Below are positions 19,185-29,498 of a DNA stretch of 64,000 bases, in pieces; within the stretch, counting starts at the first letter, position 1; every line of letters starts with the position of its first letter. Origin of the DNA: Candidatus Thiodiazotropha sp. (ex Codakia rugifera) (lineage in GTDB: Bacteria; Pseudomonadota; Gammaproteobacteria; Chromatiales; Chromatiaceae); assembly GCA_025656675.1 (NCBI GenBank), contig JAHXHN010000008.1, positions 1-64,000 on the forward strand. Reading direction: 5' to 3'. The position numbers were made by a program, and so were the translations under genes. The notes under the pieces were generated by a model, which saw only the letters and a list, made by a program, of their open reading frames with translations, was not told the DNA's origin and made no database searches.

Positions 19185-19457
19185 ATGAATAAGGCCGAAC
19201 TAATCGAGGCAATGGCGGAATCTGCAGACATTTCCAAGGCTGCCGCTGGGCGTGCGCTTGACGGAATGGTTGACGCAGTAACCGAAGCAATGAAAGCGGG
19301 TGACACCCTTTCTCTAGTGGGTTTTGGAACCTTCTCTGTGAAAGAACGTGCTGCTCGTGATGGCCGCAATCCACAGACTGGTGAGACAATCAAGATCAAA
19401 GCCTCGAAAATCCCGTCATTCAAGGCTGGTAAAGCATTGAAGGATGCAATAAACTAG
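19185..19457 (+). CDS. hupB: DNA-binding protein HU-beta
   Basis: A nucleoid-associated protein of 90 residues that binds and bends DNA as a dimer. The sequence [20 protein letters not shown] and the later [22 protein letters not shown] are the HU signatures, with the arm proline in RNPQTG and a basic C-terminus ending [15 protein letters not shown] about 13 bases upstream of ATG 19185 can serve as ribosome site. It has its own strong promoter after lon. Two tRNA genes follow 50 bases after its stop. Confidence 0.96.
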   Translation: MNKAELIEAMAESADISKAAAGRALDGMVDAVTEAMKAGDTLSLVGFGTFSVKERAARDGRNPQTGETIKIKASKIPSFKAGKALKDAIN

Positions 19458-19509
19458 CGCGCCTTCGAGTGTGGTATCTCTAACTAATCGACGATATACC
19501 TCACTAGCG

Positions 19510-19585
19510 GGGTGCTTAGCTCAGCTGGGAGAGCATCGCCCTTACAAGGCGAGGGTCGCAGGTTCGATCCCTGCAGCACCCACCA
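19510..19585 (+). tRNA. tRNA-Val (UAC)
   Basis: A 76-base tRNA with encoded CCA. The acceptor stem GGGTGCT pairs with AGCACCC, and the anticodon loop CTTACAA gives UAC. The T loop is TTCGATC. It is five bases away from tRNA-Asp, so both come from one precursor. Confidence 0.97.
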
Positions 19586-19589
19586 ATTC

Positions 19590-19666
19590 GGAGCGGTAGT
19601 TCAGTTGGTTAGAATACCGGCCTGTCACGCCGGGGGTCGCGGGTTCGAGTCCCGTCCGCTCCGCCA
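19590..19666 (+). tRNA. tRNA-Asp (GUC)
   Basis: A 77-base tRNA with encoded CCA. The acceptor stem GGAGCGG pairs with CCGCTCC, and the anticodon loop CTGTCAC gives GUC. It shares a transcript with tRNA-Val, and a strong terminator lies 15 bases downstream. Confidence 0.97.
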
Positions 19667-19680
19667 ACTTCGACCATCTA

Positions 19681-19715
19681 CGGGGTATCTGCCAGATACC
19701 CCGTTTTTGTTTTTG
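19681..19715 (+). terminator. Rho-independent terminator of the tRNA-Val/Asp unit
   Basis: CGGGGTATCT (19681-19690) and AGATACCCCG (19694-19703) form a perfect 10-bp stem with a three-base loop, followed by TTTTTGTTTTT. This is a textbook intrinsic terminator. Confidence 0.93.
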
Positions 19716-19767
19716 ATGCATTACACTTGAACTCAACATTTCAGGTAACAATAACGAGTCACTGATC

Positions 19768-21669
19768 ATGCTTCAGGTTATCAGAGATAAAGCGCAGGGA
19801 TGGATCGCATGGGCGATCGTCATACTGATCTCGATCCCCTTCGCCCTTTGGGGTATTCAATCCTATCTGGGTATAGGTTCCGAGCCGGTTGCGGCTACTG
19901 TGAATGGTACAGAAATCACAGAACGGACATTGGATAGTCAATTTCAACGTTTTCGCCAGCAACTCCGCGAACAGCTAGGCTCAGCCTATCGCCCAGAAAT
20001 GTTTGACGATGTCAGGATGCGCAAAGAGGTCCTCAATCGCCTGGTACGTGATGAGGTGTTGCAACAGGTCTCGGAGGATATGGGATTACGTGCCGGCAGC
20101 GCGATGATACAAGCCACTATTCTCGGTATGCCAACCTTCCAAAAGGACGGGCAATTCGATCAACAGACCTATGAGCGAGCCTTGCGTTTACAGGGACTCT
20201 CACCGGCTGGTTTTGAGGATCGTGTTCGTCGTGCACTGGTTGCTGAACAGTTGTCACAAGCGGTACAGGTAGGCTCGTTTGTTACCAAAAGTGAGCTTGC
20301 AGAATCTCAAAGACTGTTAAATCAAACCCGTGAGTTGTCATACTTTCAGATACCCGTAAGCGATTTCATGGTGGAAGGTGGACTTTCGGATGATGAGATC
20401 AGTGCCTATTACCAAGCCAACGAAAGTATTTTCCTGTCGCCTGAAAAGGTGAAGGTCGAATATATTCTGCTTGATGCAGAAACAGCCGGTAATACTGTCA
20501 GCACGGATGAGGAGATTCTGCGTGGATACTATGACAATAATCAGGACGAGTTTGGTCTGCCGGAACAGCGTCAGGCCAGTCATATCCTGATCCAAGTTGC
20601 AGAGGGTGCAGACCAGGCCAGCGTGGATGAGGCAAAGTCGAAGATCGAGGCATTGGCTGAGCAAGTGGGTGGCGGAGCATCTTTTGCTGAGCTTGCAAAA
20701 GAGCACTCTCAGGACCCGGGTTCTGCCTCTGTTGGCGGCGATTTAGGCTATTTCGGAAGGGGTATCATGGCCCCGGCTTTCGAGACAGCTGCGTTTGCTC
20801 TCCAGGATGGTGAGGTGAGTGAACCGGTACGCACCAGTTTCGGGTTTCATCTGATCAAGCTGACCGGTATCAAAGCGGGTGATGTAAAGCCATTTGACGA
20901 GGCTCGTAGTGAAGTGGAAGCTGCCTACCGCAAGGTTGAAGGGGAACGGCTCTATTTTGAGATGGCTGAGCAGCTTGCTGACCTCAGCTACGAGGACCCA
21001 GGCAGCCTTGAGCCGGCATCCAGCGTACTGGGACTCTCTGTACAAGAGAGCGACTGGTTCACACGAGCTCAGGCAACCGGTGTATTCTCCAAGCCGAAAG
21101 TCGTGGCGAGCGCCTACAGTGATGACGTACTGCGTGAGCGTAACAACAGTGAATTGATCGAAATCGATGGCACGAGTTCAATCGTGTTGAGGATTCTGGA
21201 TCATCAGGAGGCTTCAATAATGCCGCTTGATGAGGTGAAGGATCAGATTATTGATACCCTGCAAAAGCAGAAAGGGGAACAGCAGGCAGCTGCTGAAGCG
21301 GAAAAACGCTTGGCTGAGCTTAGTTCAGGAAACTCGTTGACACAAGTGGCCGGTAGTTATGCTGTTACAGGTCCGTTGACGGTAGGGCGTAACGACACCA
21401 ACCTCCCGATGGGCTTATCGAATATGTTGTTTCGTACTGAAAAGCCAGTGGCCGATGGGTTTACGTCAGGTCGCGCCAGACTTGCCAGTGGTGACATTGC
21501 CGTGTTTGTGTTGTCAGGCGTAACAGAAGGCAGTGTTGATGAAGCTTCGAGTCAGCAACAGACCGAGAGTTTACGGCGGATGCGTGGCAGAGATTATTAC
21601 GAGATGGTGTTGGCGGATCTGGAATCCCGCGCAGATGTTGAGATTTTATTAAAATCAGATAGTGAATGA
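19768..21669 (+). CDS. ppiD: Periplasmic folding chaperone / PPIase PpiD
   Basis: An inner-membrane-anchored SurA-like chaperone of 633 residues that meets proteins leaving the Sec translocon. One N-terminal membrane helix (WIAWAIVILISIPFALWG) is followed by a SurA-N-like region. The parvulin domain comes at about residues 265-365 (ASHILIQVAEGA, FAELAKEHSQDPGSA, GGDLGYFGRG, SFGFHLIKLTG), then a C-terminal PpiD domain. The ATG at 19768 directly follows the tRNA terminator, so the gene has its own promoter. It ends the tig-to-ppiD block conserved with E. coli. Confidence 0.95.
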   Translation: MLQVIRDKAQGWIAWAIVILISIPFALWGIQSYLGIGSEPVAATVNGTEITERTLDSQFQRFRQQLREQLGSAYRPEMFDDVRMRKEVLNRLVRDEVLQQVSEDMGLRAGSAMIQATILGMPTFQKDGQFDQQTYERALRLQGLSPAGFEDRVRRALVAEQLSQAVQVGSFVTKSELAESQRLLNQTRELSYFQIPVSDFMVEGGLSDDEISAYYQANESIFLSPEKVKVEYILLDAETAGNTVSTDEEILRGYYDNNQDEFGLPEQRQASHILIQVAEGADQASVDEAKSKIEALAEQVGGGASFAELAKEHSQDPGSASVGGDLGYFGRGIMAPAFETAAFALQDGEVSEPVRTSFGFHLIKLTGIKAGDVKPFDEARSEVEAAYRKVEGERLYFEMAEQLADLSYEDPGSLEPASSVLGLSVQESDWFTRAQATGVFSKPKVVASAYSDDVLRERNNSELIEIDGTSSIVLRILDHQEASIMPLDEVKDQIIDTLQKQKGEQQAAAEAEKRLAELSSGNSLTQVAGSYAVTGPLTVGRNDTNLPMGLSNMLFRTEKPVADGFTSGRARLASGDIAVFVLSGVTEGSVDEASSQQQTESLRRMRGRDYYEMVLADLESRADVEILLKSDSE

Positions 21670-21733
21670 ACTGTGATTCGATTGTCTGAAGCTGCAGACT
21701 TGGGAGATATGGCCCCTCGCATAGGACAGGACA

Positions 21734-21762
21734 CTAGTCCTCTCTTATGGAGAGAGGACTAG
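21734..21762. terminator. 12-bp perfect hairpin between ppiD and fabI
   Basis: CTAGTCCTCTCT (21734-21745) and AGAGAGGACTAG (21751-21762) are perfect complements around a five-base loop, placed between two convergent genes. Neither side has a T-tract, but the position suggests a shared terminator or RNA 3'-end stabiliser. Confidence 0.5.
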
Positions 21763-21800
21763 AGATTAGGAGTATGTCGTCATCTTGTAGCGTATCGATA

Positions 21801-22577
21801 TCATGCCATTCCAAGGATGTGATAACCGGAATCAACATAGATGATATCTCCGGTAATGCCTGAAGCCATGTCTGAACAGAGAAATGCAGTGGTGTTACCC
21901 ACTTCCTCTATGGTGACATTTCGACGTAGAGGATTCATCTTCTCCACCTCGTCGAGCATACCTTTGAAGTTTTTGATACCCGATGCGGCCAAGGTCCTGA
22001 TGGGACCTGCAGAGATACCGTTAACCCGGATACCTTCCGGACCAAGAGATTCCGCCAAATAACGAACACTCGCTTCCAGGCTGGCTTTAGCTACTCCCAT
22101 TACATTGTAATTGGGAACGGTGCGTACCGCACCCAGATAGCTCATCGTCACCAGTGATGCGTTTCTGCCCTGCATCAGTGAACGCCCTGCCTTGGCAAGT
22201 GCAGCAAAGCTGTATGAGCTGATGTCGTGCGCCATGGCAAATCCATCACGGGTGAGATTGTCAAGGTACCCACCTTCAAGGTGGTCACGGGGAGCAAAGC
22301 CGACAGCGTGGATAATCCCATCCAAATGACCCCACTCTTTTTCAAGGGTGGCAAAAAGGTCTGCAATCTGCTCATCGCTGGTGACATCCAAGGGCATCAC
22401 TATGTTGGCGCCAAATTTCTCTGCAGCATCATCGACGCGTTTTTTCAGTTTTTCAGTCTGGTAAGTGAGTGCCAGCTCGGCCCCCTCACGGTGCATGGCT
22501 TCGGCAACACCCCAGGCTATGGAACGATTGCTGGCAATACCGACAATAAGAATACGTTTGTTTTGTAAAAAACCCAT
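21801..22577 (-). CDS. fabI: Enoyl-[acyl-carrier-protein] reductase FabI
   Basis: An NADH-dependent enoyl-ACP reductase of 258 residues for the last step of each fatty-acid elongation round; the target of triclosan. The N-terminal [20 protein letters not shown] has the atypical GIAS-x-RSIA cofactor motif of FabI. The active-site Tyr-x6-Lys appears as YNVMGVAK, followed by the loop [18 protein letters not shown]. Start ATG 22577 is supported by AGGAA upstream. The ORF extends eight more codons without support. The gene is convergent with ppiD. Confidence 0.95.
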   Translation of the reverse strand: MGFLQNKRILIVGIASNRSIAWGVAEAMHREGAELALTYQTEKLKKRVDDAAEKFGANIVMPLDVTSDEQIADLFATLEKEWGHLDGIIHAVGFAPRDHLEGGYLDNLTRDGFAMAHDISSYSFAALAKAGRSLMQGRNASLVTMSYLGAVRTVPNYNVMGVAKASLEASVRYLAESLGPEGIRVNGISAGPIRTLAASGIKNFKGMLDEVEKMNPLRRNVTIEEVGNTTAFLCSDMASGITGDIIYVDSGYHILGMA

Positions 22578-22711
22578 GGAACAATTCCTTGCTGGAGTCA
22601 TCGAACAGAAACACGGATAATAGACGCTTTAATGCGTACCCCGGTCCGCAATAATAACAGACTAAGTTACCGGAATTTCCGACTAACGAAAAGCGCGGGA
22701 TCACTCTGATA

Positions 22712-24898
22712 GTGTTAGGCCTTTTTACAAAACCACTGTATTTATCGACGATTGCTTCTGTTTGTCTGTTATTCGCCGGTTGCAACGGCTCACCGTGGAA
22801 TAGCCCCTATCCGGTTGCAGATGCTCAAAGACCCGTGCTTTACAGCTCTTTTAGTGAGCGACCCAATCACCTTGATCCTGCCCGGTCCTACAGTTCCAAT
22901 GAATATGCATTCATTGCTCAGATCTATGAGCCTCCCTTGCAGTACCACTTTCTCAAACGTCCTTATACCCTGGTGCCATTGACTGCGGAGGCAATGCCTG
23001 AGGTCAGCTATATCGATAAGCGAGGGCAACAGCTCCCAGCTAATGCTCCGGTAGAAAAAATCGCTTTCAGTGAGTATCTGGTACGTATACAGCCAGGCAT
23101 AAAGTATCAACCCCATCCGATGTTCGCCAGGTTGGAAGATGGGACATTGCGATATCATAACCTTACCGGGAAACAGCTTGATAGGGTGCATACGCTCACT
23201 GATCTGAGTGAAACAGGTAGTCGCGAATTGACAGCGGCAGACTATATCTATCAGATCAAGCGACTTGCTTTTCCCCGCTTCCACTGTCCGATTGCCGGTG
23301 TCATGGGGGAGTATATCGTTGGGTTCAAGGCTTATTCTGATCAGCTCAAGCAGGTTGAGCAGCAGTTACAGAATGAGTTGGGTGAAGAGCGGCCCTATGT
23401 CGATTTACGCGACTACGAGATGGAAGGGTTAGAGCTGGTCGATAATTACAGTTACAAAATTCGATTGGAAGGAAAATACCCGCAATTTCTCTACTGGATG
23501 GCTATGCCTTTTTTTGCGCCCATGCCTTGGGAAGCCGATCATTTTTATGCCCAACCGGGTCTTCGGGTACGTAACATTAAGTTGGATTGGTTTCCGGTGG
23601 GTACAGGCCCTTTCATGCTGTCGGAAAACAATCCCAACTTGCGAATGGTGCTGGAACGTAATCCCAATTTTCATGGCGAGCGCTACCCATATGAGGGTGA
23701 ATCCGAGGACTATGCAGCCGGTTTGTTAGATGATGCCGACAAGGTGATGCCCTTTATCGAGAAGGCCATCTACAGTTTGGAGAAGGAGACTATTCCGTAT
23801 TGGAACAAATTTTTACAGGGTTACTACGATACTTCTGGCATTTCATCTGACAGTTTTGATCAGGCTGTACTGTTCGATGCCCAGGGGGAGGTGGGACTTG
23901 CTGACGCAATGAAGGAGAAGGGGATTCATCTGACAACAGCGGTACAAACCTCGATTGGCTATTTTGGTTTCAATATGCGCGACCCGGTAGTGGGAGGTGA
24001 TTCAGAGTCAGCTAGATTACTGCGACGGGCGATCTCCATTGCTGTCGATTATGAAGAGTTTATTTCCATTTTTGCAAATGGCCGCGGTGTGGTAGCACAG
24101 GGTCCCATTCCGCTTGGCATCTTTGGTGCGAAGAGTGGAAAAGAGGGTATTAACAGATACATTTACGAAGAGGTGAATGGCAAAATAAAACGACGTTCTC
24201 TCAATGAAGCAAAGCAGTTAATGGTTCAGGCCGGCTATCCTGAGGGCAGGGATCTAAACACCGGTAAATCGCTGGTACTCTATTACGACGCTGTGGCAAC
24301 AGGGCCGGATGATAAAGCGCGCATGAACTGGTGGCGAAAACAGTTCACCAAATTGGGAATCCAATTGGTAGTACGCAATACCGACTATAATCGCTTTCAG
24401 GAAAAAATGCGTAAAGGCACAGCTCAGCTTTTCAGTTGGGGCTGGAACGCAGACTATCCTGATCCGGAAAATTTCCTGTTTCTGTTATATGGTCCCAACG
24501 CAAAAGCAGATGGTGAAGGTGAAAATGCAGCCAACTACACCAATCCTGAATTCGATGAGTTATTCATGCGCATGAAAAATATGGACAATAGTCCGGAAAG
24601 GTTGCGTATTATCAATCGAATGGTGGAGATACTGCGTAGCGATGCACCTTGGCTGTGGGGTTATTATCCCAAGGCGTTTTCTCTGCATCATCACTGGTAC
24701 CATAATGTCAAACCCAATCTCATGGCCAACAATACGCTCAAGTACAAACGTATTGAACCTGAGGCCAGAACAATGCAGCAGTCTCAATGGAATCGACCGG
24801 TTCTCTGGCCGGTTATTACATTGGTCGTTCTTTTTCTACTCTCGTTAATTCCAGCATGGATATTGTTTCGCCGCCGTGAAAGGAGTCGCCTCCAATGA
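22712..24898 (+). CDS. ABC transporter substrate-binding lipoprotein (SBP_bac_5) with C-terminal membrane anchor
   Basis: An oligopeptide-type solute-binding protein of 728 residues. The start is GTG 22712, giving a signal peptide and lipobox LLFAGC at about residue 24. The SBP_bac_5 fold is visible in FSERPNHLDPA, WFPVGTGPFMLSENNPN, RRAISIAVDYEEFI and FSWGWNADYPDPENFLFLL. Unusually it ends in a hydrophobic helix (about residues 700-718, WPVITLVVLFLLSLIPAWIL) and a basic tail, so both ends may be membrane-tethered. It is longer than DppA or OppA (about 540). It overlaps the permease start by four bases, so the genes form an operon. The substrate may be a peptide but is not determined. Confidence 0.87.
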   Translation: MLGLFTKPLYLSTIASVCLLFAGCNGSPWNSPYPVADAQRPVLYSSFSERPNHLDPARSYSSNEYAFIAQIYEPPLQYHFLKRPYTLVPLTAEAMPEVSYIDKRGQQLPANAPVEKIAFSEYLVRIQPGIKYQPHPMFARLEDGTLRYHNLTGKQLDRVHTLTDLSETGSRELTAADYIYQIKRLAFPRFHCPIAGVMGEYIVGFKAYSDQLKQVEQQLQNELGEERPYVDLRDYEMEGLELVDNYSYKIRLEGKYPQFLYWMAMPFFAPMPWEADHFYAQPGLRVRNIKLDWFPVGTGPFMLSENNPNLRMVLERNPNFHGERYPYEGESEDYAAGLLDDADKVMPFIEKAIYSLEKETIPYWNKFLQGYYDTSGISSDSFDQAVLFDAQGEVGLADAMKEKGIHLTTAVQTSIGYFGFNMRDPVVGGDSESARLLRRAISIAVDYEEFISIFANGRGVVAQGPIPLGIFGAKSGKEGINRYIYEEVNGKIKRRSLNEAKQLMVQAGYPEGRDLNTGKSLVLYYDAVATGPDDKARMNWWRKQFTKLGIQLVVRNTDYNRFQEKMRKGTAQLFSWGWNADYPDPENFLFLLYGPNAKADGEGENAANYTNPEFDELFMRMKNMDNSPERLRIINRMVEILRSDAPWLWGYYPKAFSLHHHWYHNVKPNLMANNTLKYKRIEPEARTMQQSQWNRPVLWPVITLVVLFLLSLIPAWILFRRRERSRLQ

Positions 24899-25872
24899 TG
24901 GCCTATATTATTCGGCGGATTTTTTATGCGATACCGATTCTTATCGGTGTGAACATCATTACCTTCATGCTTTTCTTTGTGGTCAATTCACCTGAGGATA
25001 TGGCAAGGATGAATTTGGGCATGAAGCGGATCACACCGGAAGCGATACAACAATGGAAAGAGGAGCGGGGTTATGACAAACCAACCCTCTATAACGAAAC
25101 AAAAGAGGGTATTGAACGGGTTACCGATACGATCTTTTTTCAAAAATCCCTGAAACTTTTTCAATTTGATTTTGGCTCATCGGATAGTGGGCGCGATATC
25201 GGCTATGACATCTCCCAACGCATGTGGCCCAGTCTGGCCATCGCACTGCCGGTATTGATCGTAGGGCTGGCGCTGAATATCACCTTCGCCCTATTGATTG
25301 CCTTTTTCCGGGCAACCTATATTGATTTCTGGGGTGTAGTGACCTGCGTCATCATGATGTCGATATCATCCCTCTTTTATATCATCGGTGGTCAATACCT
25401 GGTTGGAAAGTTGCTGCACCTGGTACCGATTTCTGGTTATGACACCGGTTTGGCTTCACTGAAATTTCTCATTCTACCGGTTATTATTGGCATCATTGGT
25501 GGGATTGGTGCAGGTACCCGTTGGTATCGTACGCTGTTTTTGGAAGAGATTAATCGTGACTATGTGCGCACTGCGCGAGCCAAGGGCTTGAGTGAGCAGT
25601 GGGTGCTTTTCGGACATGTCTTTAAGAATGCCTTAATTCCGATATTGACGGGTGTGGTGGCCGTATTACCACTGCTTTTTATGGGTAGTCTGATTACCGA
25701 GTCATTTTTTGGTATTCCGGGATTAGGTAGCTATACCATTGATGCAATTAGCAACCAGGACTTTGCTATTGTACGGTCGATGGTCTTTTTGGGGTCAGTA
25801 CTTTATATCATAGGACTGATAATGACGGATATCTCTTATACCATTGTCGATCCGAGGGTACGGCTGCAATGA
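24895..25872 (+). CDS. ABC transporter permease, DppB/YejB type
   Basis: The first inner-membrane permease of the peptide-type importer, 325 residues with about six membrane helices. The start MMAYIIRRIFYAIPILIGVN is typical of DppB/OppB/YejB. The EAA loop that contacts the ATPase reads EEINRDYVRTARAKGLSEQWV, and the C-terminus is ISYTIVDPRVRL, a family hallmark. A soluble insertion near residues 45-100 (ITPEAIQQWKEERGYDKP) recalls YejB. It follows the substrate-binding gene with a four-base overlap. Confidence 0.9.
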   Translation: MMAYIIRRIFYAIPILIGVNIITFMLFFVVNSPEDMARMNLGMKRITPEAIQQWKEERGYDKPTLYNETKEGIERVTDTIFFQKSLKLFQFDFGSSDSGRDIGYDISQRMWPSLAIALPVLIVGLALNITFALLIAFFRATYIDFWGVVTCVIMMSISSLFYIIGGQYLVGKLLHLVPISGYDTGLASLKFLILPVIIGIIGGIGAGTRWYRTLFLEEINRDYVRTARAKGLSEQWVLFGHVFKNALIPILTGVVAVLPLLFMGSLITESFFGIPGLGSYTIDAISNQDFAIVRSMVFLGSVLYIIGLIMTDISYTIVDPRVRLQ

Positions 25873-25972
25873 GTGTGTCAACTCTGGTTCGAGCAGAACA
25901 GAATGAAGATCAGCGAGCAGGGCTTAATCCCACTCGCAGCAGAGATTACAGCTGTCTTGGGGTTGGAAGGCT

Positions 25973-27370
25973 ATGCCTGAGTTGGTGATACTCTCAACTG
26001 ATGCATTGATATTTTTACTCGTTATCCTGGCATCAGGGTTCACGCGCTATGCGAGTAAACGGGAGCATCTACGGGCACCCTGGCGTGAGGTGGCGCGTAG
26101 TAAAGTGGGCATGGGCGCACTATTGGTGCTGAGTTGTTTCGTTACTATCGGATTGCTGGATTCCATCCATTATCGTCCAGAAGCCAATGGCAACGTCAAA
26201 GAGTCTGCCGAGGTTTTGAGCCTGTTCGATAAGCTGGTGACACCATTACGGATGTATCAGGAAAAGACCTATTCAGCTCCACTGGCTGCCTACCAATATA
26301 CAAAAGAGAATACAGAGCTGGCCGATGGGACGACCAGGCGAGACTACCCGCGTCTTGAATATGGTGGTTCGCATCTGCAGAACGTAGAGCAAGAATGGGG
26401 TTCCGACATTGTCAGTAAAAGCCTTTTAGGCATGTCTAAAGGTCTACTCTTCTGGCTTTTGATCACATTGCTATTTTTGTTTTGGCGCAGTCAGCGTAAT
26501 AGCACAACGATTGGCAGTGTTCTGAATGATATTTGGACCTTTCAGACTGAGATACCCTGGCGCACGCTATTGTTTACTGCGAGCGTGATTTGTCTACTCG
26601 GCTTCTGGGCCGCAGAACTTTCGACCTACTATCATTTGCTGGGTACGGATAAAGTAGGAGAGGATGTCTTTTATCAGGCCCTGAAGAGTATTCGTACCGG
26701 GTTGTTGATAGGAACCCTGACAACCCTGGTGATGCTACCGGCAGCGATACTGTTAGGCATTATGGCAGGTTACTTTCGCGGTTGGGTGGATGACTTGATT
26801 CAGTATGCCTACACCACCCTTAATTCAATTCCAGGTGTGTTGTTAATTGCGGCTGCAATTCTCATGATGCAAATCTATATGAGCAATCATGAAGAGCAGT
26901 TTGCAAGCCTCACCCAGCGGGCTGATCTACGTTTACTGTTTCTGTGTATGATCCTTGGTGTCACCAGTTGGACGGGCCTATGCCGTATGTTACGGGGTGA
27001 AACCTTTAAAATGAGGGAGATGGAGTATGTGCAGGCCGCTCAGGCGTTCGGTGTTGGTAACTTCACCATTATCGGACGGCATATTCTGCCCAATGTCCTG
27101 CATATCGTTTTGATTACACTGGTGCTTGATTTCAGTGGTTTGGTATTGGCGGAAGCTGTGCTTTCTTATGTCAATATTGGGGTCGATCCGACCATGAACA
27201 GTTGGGGTAATATGATCAATAGTGCTCGACTCGAAATGGCAAGGGAACCTATCGTCTGGTGGTCTCTGGCTGCCGCGCTGATATTTATGTTTACACTGGT
27301 GCTCTCCGCCAACCTCTTTTCTGACGTGGTGCGTGACGCCTTCGATCCAAGACTGAGGTCTAGCCGTTAA
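25973..27370 (+). CDS. ABC transporter permease, DppC/YejE type, with extra N-terminal region
   Basis: The second permease, 465 residues against about 300 for DppC. The C-terminal half is standard: HLLGTDKVGEDVFYQALKSIRTGLLIG, the EAA loop MEYVQAAQAFGVGNFTIIGRHILPN, and the end SDVVRDAFDPRLR. The first 195 residues add about three membrane helices (near 8-22, 45-62 and 155-172) and a soluble stretch of about 80 residues (64-150) of unknown fold. ATG 25973 has GGAAGG close upstream. The preceding 100 bases hold only a 39-codon out-of-frame ORF. Confidence 0.85.
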   Translation: MPELVILSTDALIFLLVILASGFTRYASKREHLRAPWREVARSKVGMGALLVLSCFVTIGLLDSIHYRPEANGNVKESAEVLSLFDKLVTPLRMYQEKTYSAPLAAYQYTKENTELADGTTRRDYPRLEYGGSHLQNVEQEWGSDIVSKSLLGMSKGLLFWLLITLLFLFWRSQRNSTTIGSVLNDIWTFQTEIPWRTLLFTASVICLLGFWAAELSTYYHLLGTDKVGEDVFYQALKSIRTGLLIGTLTTLVMLPAAILLGIMAGYFRGWVDDLIQYAYTTLNSIPGVLLIAAAILMMQIYMSNHEEQFASLTQRADLRLLFLCMILGVTSWTGLCRMLRGETFKMREMEYVQAAQAFGVGNFTIIGRHILPNVLHIVLITLVLDFSGLVLAEAVLSYVNIGVDPTMNSWGNMINSARLEMAREPIVWWSLAAALIFMFTLVLSANLFSDVVRDAFDPRLRSSR

Positions 27371-27375
27371 GCGAC

Positions 27376-29379
27376 ATGACCATGAGTGAAACCCTTTTAT
27401 CCATTACCAATCTTAAGACACGCCTGGGAGATGCACAACATCCTATCAGGGTGGTGGATGGTGTTGATATTTCCATCAACAAAGGTGAGACCTTTGCCCT
27501 TTTAGGTGAATCGGGTTGTGGCAAGTCGATGACTGCCCTGTCCATGATGCGCCTTTTGCCTCCATCAGGACGTGTTGTTAAGGGTCGCGTGGAGTTTGCC
27601 GGGATCAATCTGCTGAGCCTCTCCGAAAGGGAAATGCGTGGTGTTCGTGGCGGCAGTATGGGTATGATTTTTCAAGAGCCGATGACATCCCTGAATCCGG
27701 TGCTCAGGGTAGGTGAACAGATTGGCGAATCTGTCCGCCTGCATGACAGACAGTTAAGAGGGAGTGTTGATGATCGGGTCGTGGCGTTACTGGATGCAGT
27801 GGGTATACCTGATCCGGCAAGACGCGCAAGGGAGTATCCTCACCAACTCTCTGGTGGCATGAAACAGCGTGTAATGATTGCCATGGCATTGGCTGGTCGC
27901 CCTAAATTATTAATTGCAGATGAACCGACCACAGCACTGGATGTGACTATTCAGGCACAGGTACTGAAGCTATTAAAAGGATTACAGCAGGAGACCGATA
28001 TGGCCATCCTGTTGATTACTCACGATCTTGGTGTCGTGGCGGAAACGGCAGATCGTCTGGCGGTGATGTATGCAGGTCAGATTGTTGAGACAGCTGAGGT
28101 AGACGGTTTTTTTCAGGGTCCTAATCACCCCTATAGCAGGAAGCTATTTGATTCACTGCCGGATAGTCGGAAGCGTGATGAGAAATTAGCTGTTATTGAG
28201 GGCTCGGTGCCTTCACTGGACAGTTATTTTAAGGGTTGTCGATTTACCGAACGATGCGATGTGAGTAGTGACCGTTGTCATCGTGAAATCCCTAAGTGGC
28301 GTCAATTGGATGAGCAGACCGGTGTACGTTGCCTGCTTTATGCTTACGATGCCATGCTGCCAGGTCAGAAAAAAAAGCAGGATACAGCGCTGCATTCGCC
28401 ACGTCGATTGACCCAAAAAAATCTCTTGAACGTGCAGGATTTAAAGGTTCATTTTCCAATTCAAAAAGGCATCTTTAAGCGGGTTGTGGGCCACGTGCGT
28501 GCTGTTGACGGTATTGATTTATCTATACCCAAAGGCACTACTATGGCTTTGGTAGGCGAGTCGGGTTGTGGAAAAACCACTGTGGGTAAGGGAATTCTGC
28601 AGCTGATACGACCTACTGATGGCAGGGTGCAACTCGAAGAAGATGAACTCACTCTACTCAAGGGAAAGGCTTTGCGTCGCCGAAGGGCCGATATGCAGAT
28701 CGTCTTTCAGGATCCTATGTCTTCCATGAACCCTCGTATGTTGGTAGGCAACATCATTGCAGAGGGTATGCAGGCACAAAGGATGTATAACCGCGAGCAG
28801 CGAGAGAATCGGGTGAGTGAACTGCTCAAACAGGTGGGACTGTCGGCCGATGCCGCAAAACGTTATCCCCATGAATTCTCAGGTGGTCAGCGTCAACGTA
28901 TCTGTGTAGCGCGGGCATTGGCAGTCGAGCCTCGTCTGATAGTCTGCGATGAGCCTACCAGTGCATTGGATGTCTCTGTGCAAGCGCAAATACTCAACCT
29001 TTTGAAACAGCTGCAAAACGAACTCGACCTCTCCTACCTTTTTATCACCCATAATATCTCGGTGGTCTCCTATTTGGCCGACCAGGTAGCCGTCATGTAT
29101 CTTGGTCGGATTGTTGAGAAGGGCAATGTGAATGAGGTTCTGGAAAATCCCACGCACCCCTACACCCAAGCGCTACTCTCTGCTGTACCTGTCCCCGACC
29201 CGAACCACCAAAGCAGTGTCATTCAATTGGATGGGGATATGCCCTCGCCAGCCAATCCGCCGAGTGGTTGTCATTTTCATCCTCGCTGTCCTGTCGCCAA
29301 GAAAAACTGTGCAACCGAATACCCCCATGAGACCCAACTCAGTGACTCACATCATGTGAACTGCTGGCTGGTTACATAG
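27376..29379 (+). CDS. Dual ATP-binding ABC transporter protein (DppD-DppF fusion, YejF-like)
   Basis: Two ATPase modules in one chain of 667 residues, driving the upstream permeases. The first module has Walker A GESGCGKS and the ABC signature LSGGMKQR, followed by the oligopeptide-ABC C-terminal Cys motif ([15 protein letters not shown]). The second has Walker A GESGCGKT, signature FSGGQRQR, and [11 protein letters not shown]. Such duplications are typical of YejF-type systems. The start could be ATG 27376 or 27382. It is five bases after the permease gene, so it is the fourth gene of one operon. No outer-membrane partner is present. Confidence 0.92.
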   Translation: MTMSETLLSITNLKTRLGDAQHPIRVVDGVDISINKGETFALLGESGCGKSMTALSMMRLLPPSGRVVKGRVEFAGINLLSLSEREMRGVRGGSMGMIFQEPMTSLNPVLRVGEQIGESVRLHDRQLRGSVDDRVVALLDAVGIPDPARRAREYPHQLSGGMKQRVMIAMALAGRPKLLIADEPTTALDVTIQAQVLKLLKGLQQETDMAILLITHDLGVVAETADRLAVMYAGQIVETAEVDGFFQGPNHPYSRKLFDSLPDSRKRDEKLAVIEGSVPSLDSYFKGCRFTERCDVSSDRCHREIPKWRQLDEQTGVRCLLYAYDAMLPGQKKKQDTALHSPRRLTQKNLLNVQDLKVHFPIQKGIFKRVVGHVRAVDGIDLSIPKGTTMALVGESGCGKTTVGKGILQLIRPTDGRVQLEEDELTLLKGKALRRRRADMQIVFQDPMSSMNPRMLVGNIIAEGMQAQRMYNREQRENRVSELLKQVGLSADAAKRYPHEFSGGQRQRICVARALAVEPRLIVCDEPTSALDVSVQAQILNLLKQLQNELDLSYLFITHNISVVSYLADQVAVMYLGRIVEKGNVNEVLENPTHPYTQALLSAVPVPDPNHQSSVIQLDGDMPSPANPPSGCHFHPRCPVAKKNCATEYPHETQLSDSHHVNCWLVT

Positions 29380-29498
29380 CCTTGCTTTATTGACTTATTT
29401 TTTTAGTAGTTATTATTCAATAAAGTTTCGGTGTCATTGTGACGATGAGTGCATAAGAAGGAGAGCCGCATTCTTAAACAGTTCCAAGGGGTTAGGTC

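Noticed and set aside
19512-19769. ORFs on both strands across the tRNA-Val and tRNA-Asp genes
   Set aside because: These are read through tRNA sequence; the antisense one is a well-known false-positive type in annotation.
25869-25988. 39-codon ORF overlapping the end of the first permease and start of the second
   Set aside because: It is out of frame with the second permease, has a low-complexity-like composition and resembles no known leader. I considered a frameshifted N-terminus of the second permease, but that protein begins well at 25973.
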